This document shows, in pieces, positions 12,668 through 25,278 of a stretch of DNA of 64,000 nucleotides (position 1 is its first letter; every line of letters starts with the position of its first letter). The stretch is from Trichoplax sp. H2 (taxonomy: Eukaryota > Placozoa > Uniplacotomia > Trichoplacea): NCBI GenBank assembly GCA_003344405.1, contig NOWV01000100.1:124001-188000 (forward strand). Direction: 5' to 3'. A program made the position numbers and the translations under genes. The notes beneath the pieces are model-generated. The model ran no database searches. It was given only the letters and a program-made list of their open reading frames with translations, and had not been told where the DNA came from.

Positions 12668-13633
12668 CTAAAGCGGAAGATTAGCTCTGGTAAAGGATGC
12701 ATTTGCTAATCTAGCTCGATCGTAGACGAATAATCCAACACAAATAATACATACAGTTATGATAGAAAACCATGACATGGCGTAGCCAAAGATAATCCAA
12801 GCAATCAACGTTGTCATGGATAATTTAATGATCTGAATGAACTGAGTTGATATTCGAGATGATTGAAAGAAAGTGATGAAGTGGAGGAGAATCCAGGCAA
12901 AGATTAATGTTGCATTCAATATTACTAAGACAGTATAAGATAGGCTGATAACACTTGATAACTTCCATACAATATTGTATTCAAAGAGGATACAATAAAC
13001 CAAGACGATGCCACAACTAATACGCGTGGTTGCATGAAGTAAGACCAACGAATCGAGCATGACTTGATGAGCTAAAGCATTCAATAAAATCAAGCCAACA
13101 CTGCTGAAGACCACGTAGAGCGCAGTGAATAGAAAGGATGAAAATGAAATTGTTTCTTGACTAATAAAGCATAAAATGACACCAGCCATAATGATACCAT
13201 AGGCAACGTACATGATCGGACTGATACTAGGTGCTCCTTTAATTTGGCGTAGTAGTATGGTGATCAATGGTATCAATGATGCAAAAGCTTCAATAAATTG
13301 TACATTGGCTACCGACAAGGCCAAATATAAGGTAGCACAAATTTGCGCTTGAACAACAGCATAAGTTAATATCTGATTATTCACCTTCGAAGGCCAATTG
13401 AATTCACTGTCTAAGGATTTACTACTATAAAACTGGCCAAATTTACTATAGCATAGCATCACATAGGAAGCCAAACTTACTACAGTTAGTAATACAAAAG
13501 TATTAAAAAACGGATAGTGATTGGATGTAATATGCATTAGCCATTTACTGGTGTTGATAAATACAACATGGATAAAAACGGATAGCGCCAAGGAGACTTT
13601 GGGGCTGTGCTCTAAAGTAGTTAAGCGTTGCAT
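12668..13633 (-). CDS. SLC35/TPT-family transporter, single exon
   Basis: Multi-pass membrane protein of 321 residues ending in TAG (CTA on + at 12668-12670). The very hydrophobic segments are spaced like the ten helices of the drug/metabolite transporter superfamily. Family-like cues are NTSKWLM in the first helix (compare NKWL in SLC35E/TPT proteins), VANVQFIEAFASLIPLI near residues 108-124 (the TPT repeat with Phe-x-Glu then Pro), and a short basic tail VYDRARL. Family members exchange nucleotide sugars or sugar phosphates across Golgi, ER or plastid membranes. An animal protein is most likely at the Golgi or ER; the substrate cannot be read from the sequence. It lies head to head with USO1, with a repeat array between them. 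No introns, unlike its neighbour. An out-of-frame reading frame over the start codon is a shadow. Confidence 0.75.
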   Translation of the reverse strand: MQRLTTLEHSPKVSLALSVFIHVVFINTSKWLMHITSNHYPFFNTFVLLTVVSLASYVMLCYSKFGQFYSSKSLDSEFNWPSKVNNQILTYAVVQAQICATLYLALSVANVQFIEAFASLIPLITILLRQIKGAPSISPIMYVAYGIIMAGVILCFISQETISFSSFLFTALYVVFSSVGLILLNALAHQVMLDSLVLLHATTRISCGIVLVYCILFEYNIVWKLSSVISLSYTVLVILNATLIFAWILLHFITFFQSSRISTQFIQIIKLSMTTLIAWIIFGYAMSWFSIITVCIICVGLFVYDRARLANASFTRANLPL

Positions 13634-14130
13634 GATGAAGGTTTACAACCGACTGTTGAAGATGGAGAGGAAAAGATTAACAAGACACATAAAGTAATGA
13701 ATCCAACATCCACAAAAAAGATATTGATTTTGAATAAGAAGCAATAATGAATGAATGCTGAAGAGAGAGATTGAAAGTTGGCAATCAAAACAATCAATCC
13801 TTTGATTCTATACCAAGTTGCAACTGTATTGGAATCTATCGACACTGATCACTCCTATCGTTGGATGACTTCAAAAGAATGGCGCAACCTTATCGTCTTT
13901 TAAAAGACAGAGAGCATTGGCTTAAAGTAATCGTTTGCTAGTAGTGGATTTTAGCCAATATTGTTGGAGTGAGTTCTGAGCCAGCACGAAGAGGGGCCAC
14001 AGCAAATCAATCGACTCCAATCAATCAAATCTGTTGCATCGGATCGATGCCACGCAAGACGGAAACAGCAGTGCCACTGCCCATTTTGCTTCCAGCCTCA
14101 GTACCGTGCATACTTTACGGTACCGAGTAG

Positions 14131-14146
14131 TCTGTCTGTCTGTCTG
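14131..14146. repeat. (TCTG)4 microsatellite
   Basis: Four exact TCTG units within the transporter-USO1 intergenic region. Confidence 0.8.
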
Positions 14147-14258
14147 TATGATGGGTCTCACTTCAGCTTCCAGTCGAGTACAGTACATTGTACGCCCAGT
14201 GTACAGTGTACAAAACTTCCAGTCTGTACTGTACGGTAAATCATACAGTACAATGAAA

Positions 14259-14344
14259 AAATGATGTTGTCCTGGACTAACATTAAATGTTTGTACATTT
14301 AACAAATGTACATTTTGTTGTACAGTACTGTACTAACATCATTT
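14259..14344. repeat. Nested inverted repeats (MITE-like)
   Basis: AAATGATGTT at 14259-14268 is perfectly inverted at 14335-14344. Inside lies a 9-bp stem, TGTACATTT at 14292-14300 against AAATGTACA at 14304-14312, with a 3-base loop, plus GTAC palindromes. Total length is 86 bp. This may be a small non-autonomous element or a secondary-structure motif. No target-site duplication was confirmed. Confidence 0.5.
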
Positions 14345-14427
14345 GTCATTGGAGTACTGTACAGGTAAAAGGAAAGAAAATGTTTTAAGGTTCAACTGGC
14401 ACTATGCTAACGTTAATGTCAGTCTAT

Positions 14428-15481
14428 TATGCCAACGATGAGTATCAGACATGAGCCATAGAGCATTGAGCAGGCGTACTACCGGCATGACGTTGACAGT
14501 ACACTCGTGTCAGACTACCTCAAAGCAGTACAATACTGTACCCAGAGTGCAGTGACGTTACTTACTCTACTCTACTATGCCAACGATGAGTATGAGACAT
14601 GGGCCATTGAGCATTGAGCAGGCGTACTACCGGCATGACGGTCACAGTACACTAGTGTCAGACTACCTCAAAGCACTACAATACACAGAGTACAGTACGT
14701 ACTGTACAGTGACGTTACTTACTGTAGTCTACTCTACAGTACTGTACTGTATGCCAACGATGAGTATGAGACATGAGCCATGGAGCATTGAGCAGGCGTA
14801 CTACCGCCATGACGGTCATAGTACACTAGCGTCAGACTACCTCAAAGCAGTACAATACACAGAGTGCAGTGACGTTACTTACTGTACTCTACAGTCTCTA
14901 CTATGCCAACGATGAGTACAGTATGAGGCATGAACATTTGAGCATTGAGCAGGCGTACTACCGGCATGACGTTGACAGTACACTCGTGTCAGACTACCTC
15001 AAAGCAGTACAATACACAGAGTGCAGTGACGTTACTTACTCTACTCTACTGTACTATGCCAACGATGAGTATGAGACATGGGCCATTGAGCATTGAGCAG
15101 GCGTACTACCGGCATGACGGTCACAGTACTGTACACTAGTGTCAGACTACCTCAAAGCACTACAATACACAGAGTACAGTACGTACTGTACAGTGACGTT
15201 ACTTACTGTACAGTACAGTAGTCTACTCTACAGTACTGTAACTGCAGTATGCCAACGATGAGTATGAGACATGAGCCATGGAGCATTGAGCAGGCGTACT
15301 ACCGCCATGACGGTCATAGTACACTAGCGTCAGACTACCTCAAAGCAGTACAATACACAGAGTGCAGTGACGTTACTTACTGTCCTCTACTATGCCAACG
15401 ATGAGTATGAGACATGAGCCATGGAGCATTGAGCAGGCGTACTACCGCCATGACGGTGACAGTACAGTAGGGTCAGACTAC
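14428..15481. repeat. Higher-order tandem array, ~150-bp units in A-B-C order
   Basis: Seven units each begin with GCCAACGATGAGTA, at 14431, 14579, 14753, 14905, 15058, 15251 and 15393 (the last is partial). Spacings are 148, 174, 152, 153, 193 and 142. Units 1 and 4 share type-A variants (GACGTTGACAG, ACTCGTGTC). Units 2 and 5 share type B (CATGGGCCATTG, ACTAGTGTC). Units 3 and 6 share type C (GAGCCATGGAG, ACCGCCATGACGG, CTAGCGTC). Unit 7 is closest to type C. The repeat is therefore a trimer of about 480 bp duplicated in tandem. Length differences arise mostly in runs of ACTGTAC/CAGTAC. Short reading frames across it are by-products. Confidence 0.92.
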
Positions 15482-15648
15482 TGATCTGTCTCTACTGTAC
15501 GTCTCTACCTCTGCTTTGTTGAACGACATCGAGTCTTGAAGCACTTTGGCCATTGGTGTGCAGCTGCAATCTTCGCCATCGTTAAAGCCTTTTCCACTTA
15601 TTTCCTACTTGATACTGATTTGACGTCGACTATCTTCTGACTATCCCA

Positions 15649-18600
15649 ATGAGTTTATTCTCTTTTATCAGTGGCACTAAGCCGGAAAAACAACAGAGTG
15701 CTAAGGAAACGGTAAGAAATCAATTTGCAATTCCAACCTTGGCAAAATCGACTGCATTGCATCCTATCAATGGCACGGTTCCATACTCTCCATCGTGCCT
15801 GCAATCACTGTTTTCCACGCTTGCTGTCATGACAGCAATGCGTGGATCATGCCCATCACAGATTAGACTAGTCCAGCTCAATGACTTGATCAATCTTATG
15901 GCAAGAAAGATACTTTGAATGTTTTACTATAGACACTTACCATGGCACGTCTTGTAGACTATCCTTGATTGCTACAAATGATGGAAAGGGTTGTACTACA
16001 ATTCTCGGATTGTTTTAGCTTGCAATGAGGATAAGGGACATTCCCTGTTGAAAACGTAGTCCATACTGTAGAATAGAGTACCTTCAATCTTACTCCAAGT
16101 GATCATCAAGTCTTTTCGCTTCATAACTAGAAATAAGTGGAGTAACTTCGCATGAAACTAGATTGGAATAGGTTCTATATCATTCATCTATTTTTCTATG
16201 TCTTCAGCCCTGACCAAAATTAGCCTTGTGTTGCAAAAATAGCTTACGCGATCTTACTCCTGGTATACCGTTGATGTAGTAAAAATGAAGCGATTGATTT
16301 CCATCGTACACTATTGACTAACCGCGTATTGGTTCAATGCATTCAACTGTTCCATGGTAGTCCTACTCTTGAATTAATACTTGAATATTGATTTCAATCT
16401 TGTATAAGATGGGTATGTTATGCAGGGTTAATAGCAGTCTTCAACTACAGGGTAGTCATAGATGGATTGCTGCTCATCACTCACTTTACAGTAGGTATGG
16501 CTAAACATGATCAAAATCATAGCAGAAATCTCTATTAGTACTGATTGAAATGTAATCAAACAACCATCTCTAAGTATACTGTAACAGATATCAAGATTAC
16601 TACAAATTAGAACCAATCATTTTAGCGTAGATCCAATTGATTCAATTAAAGCCATAGGTATATATAGCCGTAAAAAAGTATGACATATTTTGACACTAGG
16701 ATCATAGTTCAGCACTATAGGCTCTAGCGGAATGAATTCACAACGTTGTGCATACAACATCATGTATCATTCCATGTGGCCATTGAAGTGTTGCTAGCCT
16801 ATGCTATTGCCTTTTCTTTAAATTTCGTTTACCCGGGCTTATCAAATTGTGATAAAGGAAATACCGTTGGCAACGAGATTGGATAGAAAAGCATGTATAC
16901 TAACTATTCTACGATCATCAACATATTAACTCATTTCGTTTATGTATAGGTTGAAAAGCTTTGCAATCGTGTTAGTACCTCAACATTATTAGAAGACAGA
17001 CGCGATGCACTTAGAGCATTAAAATCCTTGGCTAAGGTAAAATCAATGGTGATGCAATTCAATGTCATAAAATGATAGATACAGGTTATTGACATCATGT
17101 GATAAATTACCATCATTTACTATACGATACGGCATCAGTAATAGGGTAGATGAAATTGATAATACTGAACTTTCTGCTACCCTATCCAGTATTGTAGTGG
17201 CGTATATAAACAGCATAAATTTATAGTGCATTCGAGTAAAATATTCCTATAGCCTTTTGAAAGATTGTAAATAATTAATTATACAATTCTTCACTATACA
17301 AAATGACTAATACTGTATTGTAGTCATGTAATGTTCAACATTACTGCTACAATCTTAATTTGTACTTTTCACATCTGCGACTTTACCGTTACTATAGTAT
17401 AATGTAAGTATATTATGATAGCACATTGCGTGATTGCAATAGAGTAGTAAGCTTAACATATACAATTACGTGTGTGCAGACTTACAGAGACGAAGTTGGT
17501 TCGCAGGGACTACACTTATTCGTCAATGTTTTACAAGTGGACAAGTAAGAATTTCTATTTCTAAATGAATGAATAGTATAGCTCTGTTTTCATCTTGCAC
17601 TACATGTTTATCCCTTGGTAATCTGAGCTACCTTAAATAGTTGACGTATTATTAACAACCATGAAAACTGTCAAGATATTAAAAATTAACTTGACGTTTT
17701 GAATGATCACGGTAGGAGCGACGGCGAAAGCGTTGGCTATGCCTTGGATACATTATACAATTTAATGGCTACCGATATTCCTCCAAGTGGTTAAAAAATT
17801 TCTTTACCTTCACACTACTTCTCAGAGTATCAGTCGTAAATGTAATACTACTTCTACTTCCGTCAAAATTTATTGTCTTTTTTTAAAATAATTTACTGGC
17901 ATAGATCCTTACTATGGACAAACTGTAATGTCTCCGCAAACAGCTGAACTTGGTCGTCATTTTAGCGAAATTTTCCTACAAAATCAGGATAATTTACCCT
18001 TAATCATTAGTTGTTTGGAAGTTAGTGGAACTACAAGTAGAAAATCTTTAAATTTTTACAATAATTTGGTTGATTTAGTATTGATGCGTTAAAATATTTA
18101 CTTTCCTGGTTATTATGATGATTAGGATTTCGACTTTCAAGTACGATGGCCGGCAACTAAACTACTTACGGCACTGTTAATAAATAATGGGTTAGTAATA
18201 TTAAATTTTTCTATATTATTCTATTAGAAAGTCGCACAAACTTGTAAATGTATAATAATGATATAAAATCGCTTTTCAGGCCTCAAATTCAACAAAGTAT
18301 GCTCACTATTCCTATGGGTAAGCATATTAGGCAATGCGATTTAAGGTATTAAATAAATATGAAAATAGTAACATTCATTAAAACGATTACTACCTATAAT
18401 TGTAGCTGTCGCAAGAGTCGTAGACTTATTAAGCGATGAGAGAGAAGTCGTTAGGAATGAGGTAACGTTAGGAATTTTAAATGTAACCTTAACTTATAAT
18501 AAAATAATCTCAATAAATAGAAAAAGGCATATAATACGACTTTAGACACTGACATTGATTTATTCTAGGGATTACTCCTCATGATGCAGCTTACGAAAGC

Positions 18601-21600
18601 TAATAACGCAATACAGGTAATACGATAGTTGATTAACGGTCTTTAACACAACGTAGTGATGACAATTTTTATTTCCCTTGAAATAGAAATTAATTGCATT
18701 TGAAAATGGATTCGATTATATAATTGATATTATTGCAAGGGAAGGTTATAGTGTTGGTGGTACGTACAATATAGTATAAATCATAAATTGTATTATTTCC
18801 ACATCTTATAATTGTCTACCTAGACGAATTTGTTGATTACTTTTTGTCAAATTCACTAAACATTTAATTCAAATTTTCTGTAGGAATCGTTGTTGAAGAT
18901 TGCTTACTCATATTAAGGAATTTATTAAATTCGAATGTTTCCAATCAAAATTTCTTCAGAGAAGGAAGGTATTGCATACATTGGACGGTATACAGTAAAG
19001 TTTACACCTTTTATCCCGCGGCTTTTATAAACTACTGTCATCCTTTTCCTAAATTAGTAACTACTTTTTTTTAGCTATATTCCAAAGCTAGCTGCCTTTT
19101 TTGATTTAAAAGCGGCCAGTGCAGCCAGTAAGGACAAATTCAGTTATCTCTAAACATTTATTGCCATACTTATTTTAGTGTAAATTGTATTTCTTAAAGA
19201 TAATATAGACGACTCGGATACAGATGAATTTGATAGCGCAAAGCAAAAAGCGGCAAACATCATTCATATGTTACAAGTCAGTAATAATTGCCTCCACATT
19301 CTAATTAAAAATTTATTACAACCCAAACTGTGATGAATGATTCATGATGTATGTTTACATCTTTGGATAGATATTGCGTTTGCTGGTCTCACCGGACAAT
19401 TCACAACAATCGTTGGTATTATGTCAGAAAGTAATTTTCCAATGCGGTATGTATGTAGGCCCGCATCCATTAGTGATGAATTATTTCTTCATGACGACAT
19501 TTTTTATTAATCATTTTGACCCTCTCTGCCGTTAGGATTACTCAAAGTATTATGCGAATTATTGTTATCGTCCTCTGTTAGTGAAGACATTGTATTAGAG
19601 GTATTTAGTTTACCTACGGATAAGTTGTTGATTGCTCGAGTTAGATTCTTGTAAGGCACTTAAAAATCTTTATTTATGACATCTAATTAGCTTCTCATTA
19701 CTATTGGCGATACCCTTCGGGGAGCTAACCAAAATCAAGATTACTTCGCAAAATTTTCTTTATCTGCAGATGCTCAAAGGTTCATCTTACTTAATTATTG
19801 GCAGTCTAATTTTGACCAAATAATCTTATACATGTGCTCTATTATTTGTACTAGAACTGCGATAATAGTACTTCTCTTAAACATGGTAACTGATAAAACA
19901 ACTTATCCATTGAAATATGCCTCCTTATACTGTTTCAAGGTAAGCATAAAAAATTTTATGATTTTTTAATTGATTCTAGTAGTTCAAATAGCTTAATTTA
20001 TCTGTAAAGATTTGATAGCTACATAGAAAAATTTAAATTATTCTGCTGTTATTCCCTAGTGCTTTCTATATGGTAATGAGCTAGGCCAAGCGCAACTGGT
20101 AGCTACTCTCTTGCCATCTTCTGTTGAAGGTCTGCCGTATAGTTATCGTTAATAATGTTTACTGAAAAAATAGTAAAACATCGATCTGTATTAAATATGT
20201 ACTATATCCTCTCCTTGTATAGCCGCTTCTATTTCGCCTGGACAGTTAATATGCGCTGGATTGTTTAGGTATCCTAAATTCATATTGAATGTGAAATAAG
20301 TTGATCATCAAAATTTTCTTTTTAAGCCATCTACTGCATGCACTAACTGATAATAATAATACACTACATATTACAACTTTTACTCTAATCTAATATGGGT
20401 ATTAGCCTGGATCAATTTTGTAGCTGGTGTGCAGCTATGGCTATTTCACACATGTTACGACAAAATATCGCTCAAAAAGAACAATTGTTACGTGTTCAAT
20501 TAGCTACTAGAGTAGGTAAGTATATTATCCATTTTTATCCAGTCGTTACAATTATCATGGTAGTGATAGTACGATTTAATTTGTGATGGTATTTGTGTAA
20601 CATGCAAATGTCTTATTGACATAATATTTTGGTAATCTGAAGGTAGCCCAGCAGTATCATTGCTACAACAATGTACAAATATCCTAAGCGAGGTATGATA
20701 CTATAAAAATTGGAGGAACCCTGTTGATGTTAACCTTCATTTAAAATATATTATTTTCATAAATCATATATAGAATACTGGCTCTCCAGTTGGAATTAAC
20801 CACCTAATTCTTTTATGTTCTTGGCTGAATGAATGTCCTACGGCTGTTGCACATCTCGTTAACAACCCTGTCAACATTCCTTTCGTATCCTTATTTCATA
20901 CAAAGTACCGACTTATTTTTGATAGTGATGTTGTAGTCGTATTGATCTTAATACGTAAACTCTAGCTAACTACACAGATAGACAGAGATGCAAACGAACA
21001 TGAGAAGCTTATGCGTGGACTATCAGCACTATTACTTGGTATATGTATGGTATACAATGATGGTGCCGTTGAAGCCTGCAATCGGTTAGAAGTATTGATT
21101 TTCAAAAGGTTCTACTAGGGTGACCAAGTAATTTGTTTTATTTATGTATTTATTATCTTTATATCACATTTAGAAAAGCGCTTCGAAACCTGATAGCAAG
21201 TAGGATAGGTGTTGGAAAATACAGGGATTGCTTGAACCAAATATCAAAGAATGAACAGTTTGTAAAAGCAACTCACAGAATGCAGGTATTGTCACAATCG
21301 ATACGATACCATCACAAATTAAATTGAATTCCAATTTATTAAAATTTGATATATATATATATAAATAGATGCCAAGTGAGCCAGACGATCATTTATTTTT
21401 TGATGAAGAATTTACGATTATGTTTAGAAACGTTGAAGGTGCTAGCATAGACCTTTAGTATATTTTATAATGTAAAACGATTTACCATTAAAAATTGGTA
21501 ACATTTATACTATAATAAATAAATAAAAACTTTTAAGCTGATTTCCATACTCACTTCACTTAGTAATTGTAATGGTACTATTTATCAGGATACATATTAA

Positions 21601-23064
21601 GAATTGCTAGTTCAGATGACACGAAGCCGGAATTGGATAGCAAAAGAGAATCAACAATTGATGAAGAGGCGATTGTGCAACCGTACAAAGACCTTATCAG
21701 AGAACAGGTTACCACGCTTATTTAATGATCTTAAATTACACGATACTACATATCAACTGGTATTTATTTATAGCCATAATGAATGATCTTAATTAGGAAG
21801 TGAATTCTTGTTAACAAATTGTAGGATGAAGAGCTAAGAATTTTGCGTAGACAATGTGAAGCATTTGAAACTAATAAAGATATGGTTTGTTTTATTAGCT
21901 AATAATTATTAACTAACCATCAGGTTATGTATTTCGATAGATTGTTCAGTGAATACTATCAGTAGATAGCCTTATTACCGTTTTACGAAGCGTACTTGAT
22001 AGAATATGACAATTTACTTATTGCTACTTTACCTACTTTCTTACAATAAAATATTATTTCTGCAGCAGTGAACTGTTATGATATACCATACCCATTTTTT
22101 TATAACGATTTCTAAACTTAATAATAGTTTTATTAAATTTAGTTCTTTTAATTTCAGATTGAACAAGAACTGACCAGTGCGTCTCATGAAATATTATCTC
22201 TGCGAGAACAAAATTCGATGTTATTATCTGAGCATAGTTAGTAATTCCATCTGAACTTTGTTTATTTGTCATCAGAAATAAGCCAATTTGTAGTGATTGA
22301 AATCATTACGATGTCTCTAGACAATCATCCAGATGCTTCTGCCAATAGTGCTGCATTTTTTTATCGGAATGATCCTAATAACATTAATCAAGAATTGAAA
22401 GATATGGAAAGGATTAAGGAATCTCAAGCCAAAGAAATTGCTAATTTACAAGTACAGTTGGAGCAAAAAGTTCGTAACTTATGCCGATACCCAATTACAT
22501 TGCATCATTGATACATTTATATACCATAGCCAGTTATAACTGTTATTGCTTCTATATGTTCATATTGATAGACCACAGAATTATCAGAGTGTAAAAGTAT
22601 GATGAAATCAAGAGATGACAAATCTGAAGAGTTGAATGATCAAAAGAAACTGATCAATTCCTTAAACGAACAAATTGGTGAATTAAAGAGCAGCAACGAA
22701 AAACTCCAGAAGAATCTAGCTGAAGAGGTACAATATATTATGAAAATAAACCTGGATTTTCCGTTAGAATCTAATCCTTTGTCGTTATCATTAACAGTTG
22801 AGTGCGGTTAAAGAACCGGAAGGTGTAGATATTTCAAATGTGGAAAAACTGCAGGATAAAATTCTTGAGTTAGATGATGCTTTAGAAACCGAAAGAAGAG
22901 AGAAAGATAGGATTCAGTGTGAATTGGGTAATTTACAGCATGAGCAGGATGATTTGTTACTTTTATTATCTGATCAAGAGAAAAAAATTAAGCAGTTAAA
23001 GAAAGCCATCCTTTCTCTTGGTGGCGATGTTAGCAATGAGGAGGACGATGATTTTGACATGTAA
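15649..23064 (+). CDS. USO1: USO1/p115 general vesicular transport factor, 31 exons
   Basis: Golgin-type tether acting with Rab1 and SNAREs in ER-to-Golgi traffic. The inferred coding exons keep phase and give 909 residues (human p115 is slightly longer): 15649-15711, 16950-17036, 17480-17544, 17716-17789, 17905-18020, 18126-18190, 18280-18317, 18406-18461, 18569-18616, 18687-18759, 18884-18968, 19075-19127, 19200-19276, 19371-19446, 19536-19600, 19691-19779, 19855-19939, 20060-20129, 20223-20268, 20406-20515, 20643-20692, 20774-20884, 20966-21084, 21174-21285, 21369-21438, 21589-21707, 21825-21884, 22158-22236, 22321-22473, 22579-22727, 22798-23064. Exons 1-24 (about residues 1-611) are the armadillo-like head, with EDRRDALRALKSLAK, GYALDTLYN and QKEQLLRVQLAT as in vertebrates. 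Exons 25-31 are a coiled-coil tail ending in EQDDLLLLLSDQ and an acidic EEDDDFDM tail. The exon 29/30 junction has an equally in-frame alternative (22469 to 22572). Confidence 0.95.
15712..16949 (+). other. Intron 1 of USO1
   Basis: The first and longest USO1 intron (1,238 bp), from GTAAGA at 15712 to TAG at 16947-16949. The frame that runs on past exon 1 to 15918 is a read-through of this intron. No nested gene was seen. Confidence 0.8.
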
Positions 23065-25278
23065 TACGCTACCACATGCTATTTTGAATCCTGTTTTCAT
23101 TCCTGAATTCAGGATAAGTTATTTTTTATTGCTCGCTAACATTTTCTAGCGATTTGGTTTTTATAATGTATTTAAAGTACATTATTTTCTGATGCAGTGT
23201 TCCATGCATTTCCTTATGATAATAAGAATAGTATCGTAATAGTTTTGACTTAAACAAAATGACCGAGCAGGATTATATCCTGATTGCAAAGTATTTCTTC
23301 TACTATAGACTTCTATTAACAATGATGGTATGCTCCATATTGAATGGATATAAGTACAATTAATGTAGGCAATACCTTATAATAATCAATTTTTATGGAT
23401 AACAGTTATTAAATTTAGCAGGTTAAGCGTATCTATGTCATTAAGTTAACTAGCAATATCTCCAGGAATCCATTGAAAATCGTTTGAAATTGCTACTTTT
23501 AAACCAGATAATATATTCAGATTAAATTCTCGGAATGCAATGAATATGTGCCTTATAAATGGCATCCAAAAATATTAATAATGATAATTATAATCAATAA
23601 ATTATGTGATAAATACGGAATATTTGATCTCTTAGACACAGAAAACTATACCCTTCTAGAATGATAAGGCAGTTAATCCTTGTGATCCATAATATGATAC
23701 TATAATATGATTGGAGCTACGCATACTATTCCGCTTTATTTTTACTAAAGTTTGCACAACCATCGACTCTAACGTTGATAGGTAGAAACTAATCAAAGAT
23801 TTATGAAAAATTGATGTCTGGATGCGACATATATCCGGGCCAAATCTTTTACTCAAATATAGAAAAGGATTTAAGAGTAAATATCTGGATTGGCCATATA
23901 ATAACTTTGATTGCTGATACGGAAAGGTTCATTTTATATGGACAGTGGAATAATTTTAATGCAACAGTTTACTGTGGTTCTAATAACCAACACCATAGAT
24001 CGTGACGGAAGCTATCAAATACGATTTATCCCAATTCGCTCTATCCAGATCCAATAGACCACATCGTCATAATAGTATTTCATTTTTTATCTTCTTTTTA
24101 AAACTTTAATAACACTAGTTCAAGTATTATGTTAGGAGATTGTCAGCACTTCAAGTTGTACTATGGGTAAAAATCTCAAGAAGAATAATACTGAAAGAAG
24201 ATCTCAATAGTTTCTCGTTTAGTAAATATTTAATATACGCGTATTCTCCCGCATCTATATCGTAAATATAGCATTTATAAGGACTAAAATCAGCAATCAC
24301 TAGCCCATATATAGACAAAGTTAGTAATGCAAAAGTTTATTTTATAAATTTATGATCGGGCACTAATGACTCCAGTAATGATATTCTGAAAAATATTGAG
24401 GAAAATATTATCTGTAGCATTTTCTATTTATTATTAAAACGATTAGGATATAGGTTTTCAAGTAGGAAACGGATAAACATGTATAGATTATCCTTTAGTA
24501 ACCTTAATTTTTCAAGACTATATGCTCCATGACAAAACAAGGAATTTATTGTCTAATTTAGCTAATTAAAAGTTGGTAAGCTGCAATCCAAGCAGGGTGC
24601 GCCTTGCTATCAGATATATCTATATACATGATTATCATCCGTATCCTAGAAGAAAGAGTATTTCAAATCGAGCTGCATTTTAGACATAACATTTCAAAAC
24701 TATTGCTCATTGATTTAGAGTTCTCTGAGAAGAAAGATTCGAAATAAATTCATTTTAAATTCATACATCGTGGTTAATATTTAAGCAGCGAAAGAACAAA
24801 AGTGTTATGAAGATTATCAATATCCATTTTTATTTGCAACTAATGAATGAATCATTATTTTCAGGATAACATAAATAAGAAAAGCGCTATTTAATAAAAT
24901 TTGATTAGTTCTCATAACAATATTTGAATAGATTGCAATTAAACACCGAGTGCAAATATTAAAATATTACTTGGGTTGCTTTTAAAGATGCATTGTTCAT
25001 ACAACTGTTTGAGTATCTAAAAGTTTAATTTAGATCCTTGAAAATATCTGGAAAATATGTATCGAACATCATGAATAGAATAATACAGACAGGATGTCAA
25101 AACTGGAATTTCAACTGTTATTAAATTTCCAGGACAATGCGACCGTTGTCACAATTTAAGGTATTTCCGCTAATTGATAAATGTCATTTTCTTCCTCATA
25201 TTAAAGTATAATATTCATCATGAATGAAGGAGAAGTTATTACAGCAGTTACTTTCTGTAATTAATTTACTTTTATTTT

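Larger units (their letters stand above)
13634..15648. promoter_or_regulatory. Shared upstream region of transporter (-) and USO1 (+)
   Basis: This 2-kb region separates two divergent start codons, so it should contain both promoters. It is richer in GC than most intergenic DNA here and is mostly repeats: GTAC-rich palindromes, a TCTG run, nested inverted repeats and an A-B-C tandem array that ends about 170 bp before the USO1 ATG. No TATA box is evident at a convincing distance from either start. Confidence 0.45.

Noticed and set aside
13621-13845. Minus-strand frame over the transporter start
   Set aside because: It is out of frame with the transporter and shows no domain; probably 5' UTR and promoter.
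14577-15139. Repetitive frames inside the 14.4-15.5 kb array
   Set aside because: They exist only because repeat units lack stops in one frame; unit lengths are not multiples of three, so the frame shifts between units.
21604-21786. Plus-strand frame inside USO1
   Set aside because: It reads exon 26 in a wrong frame and runs into the following intron.
23656-24005. Opposed short frames downstream of USO1
   Set aside because: Antisense overlap, no recognisable motif, no splice context.
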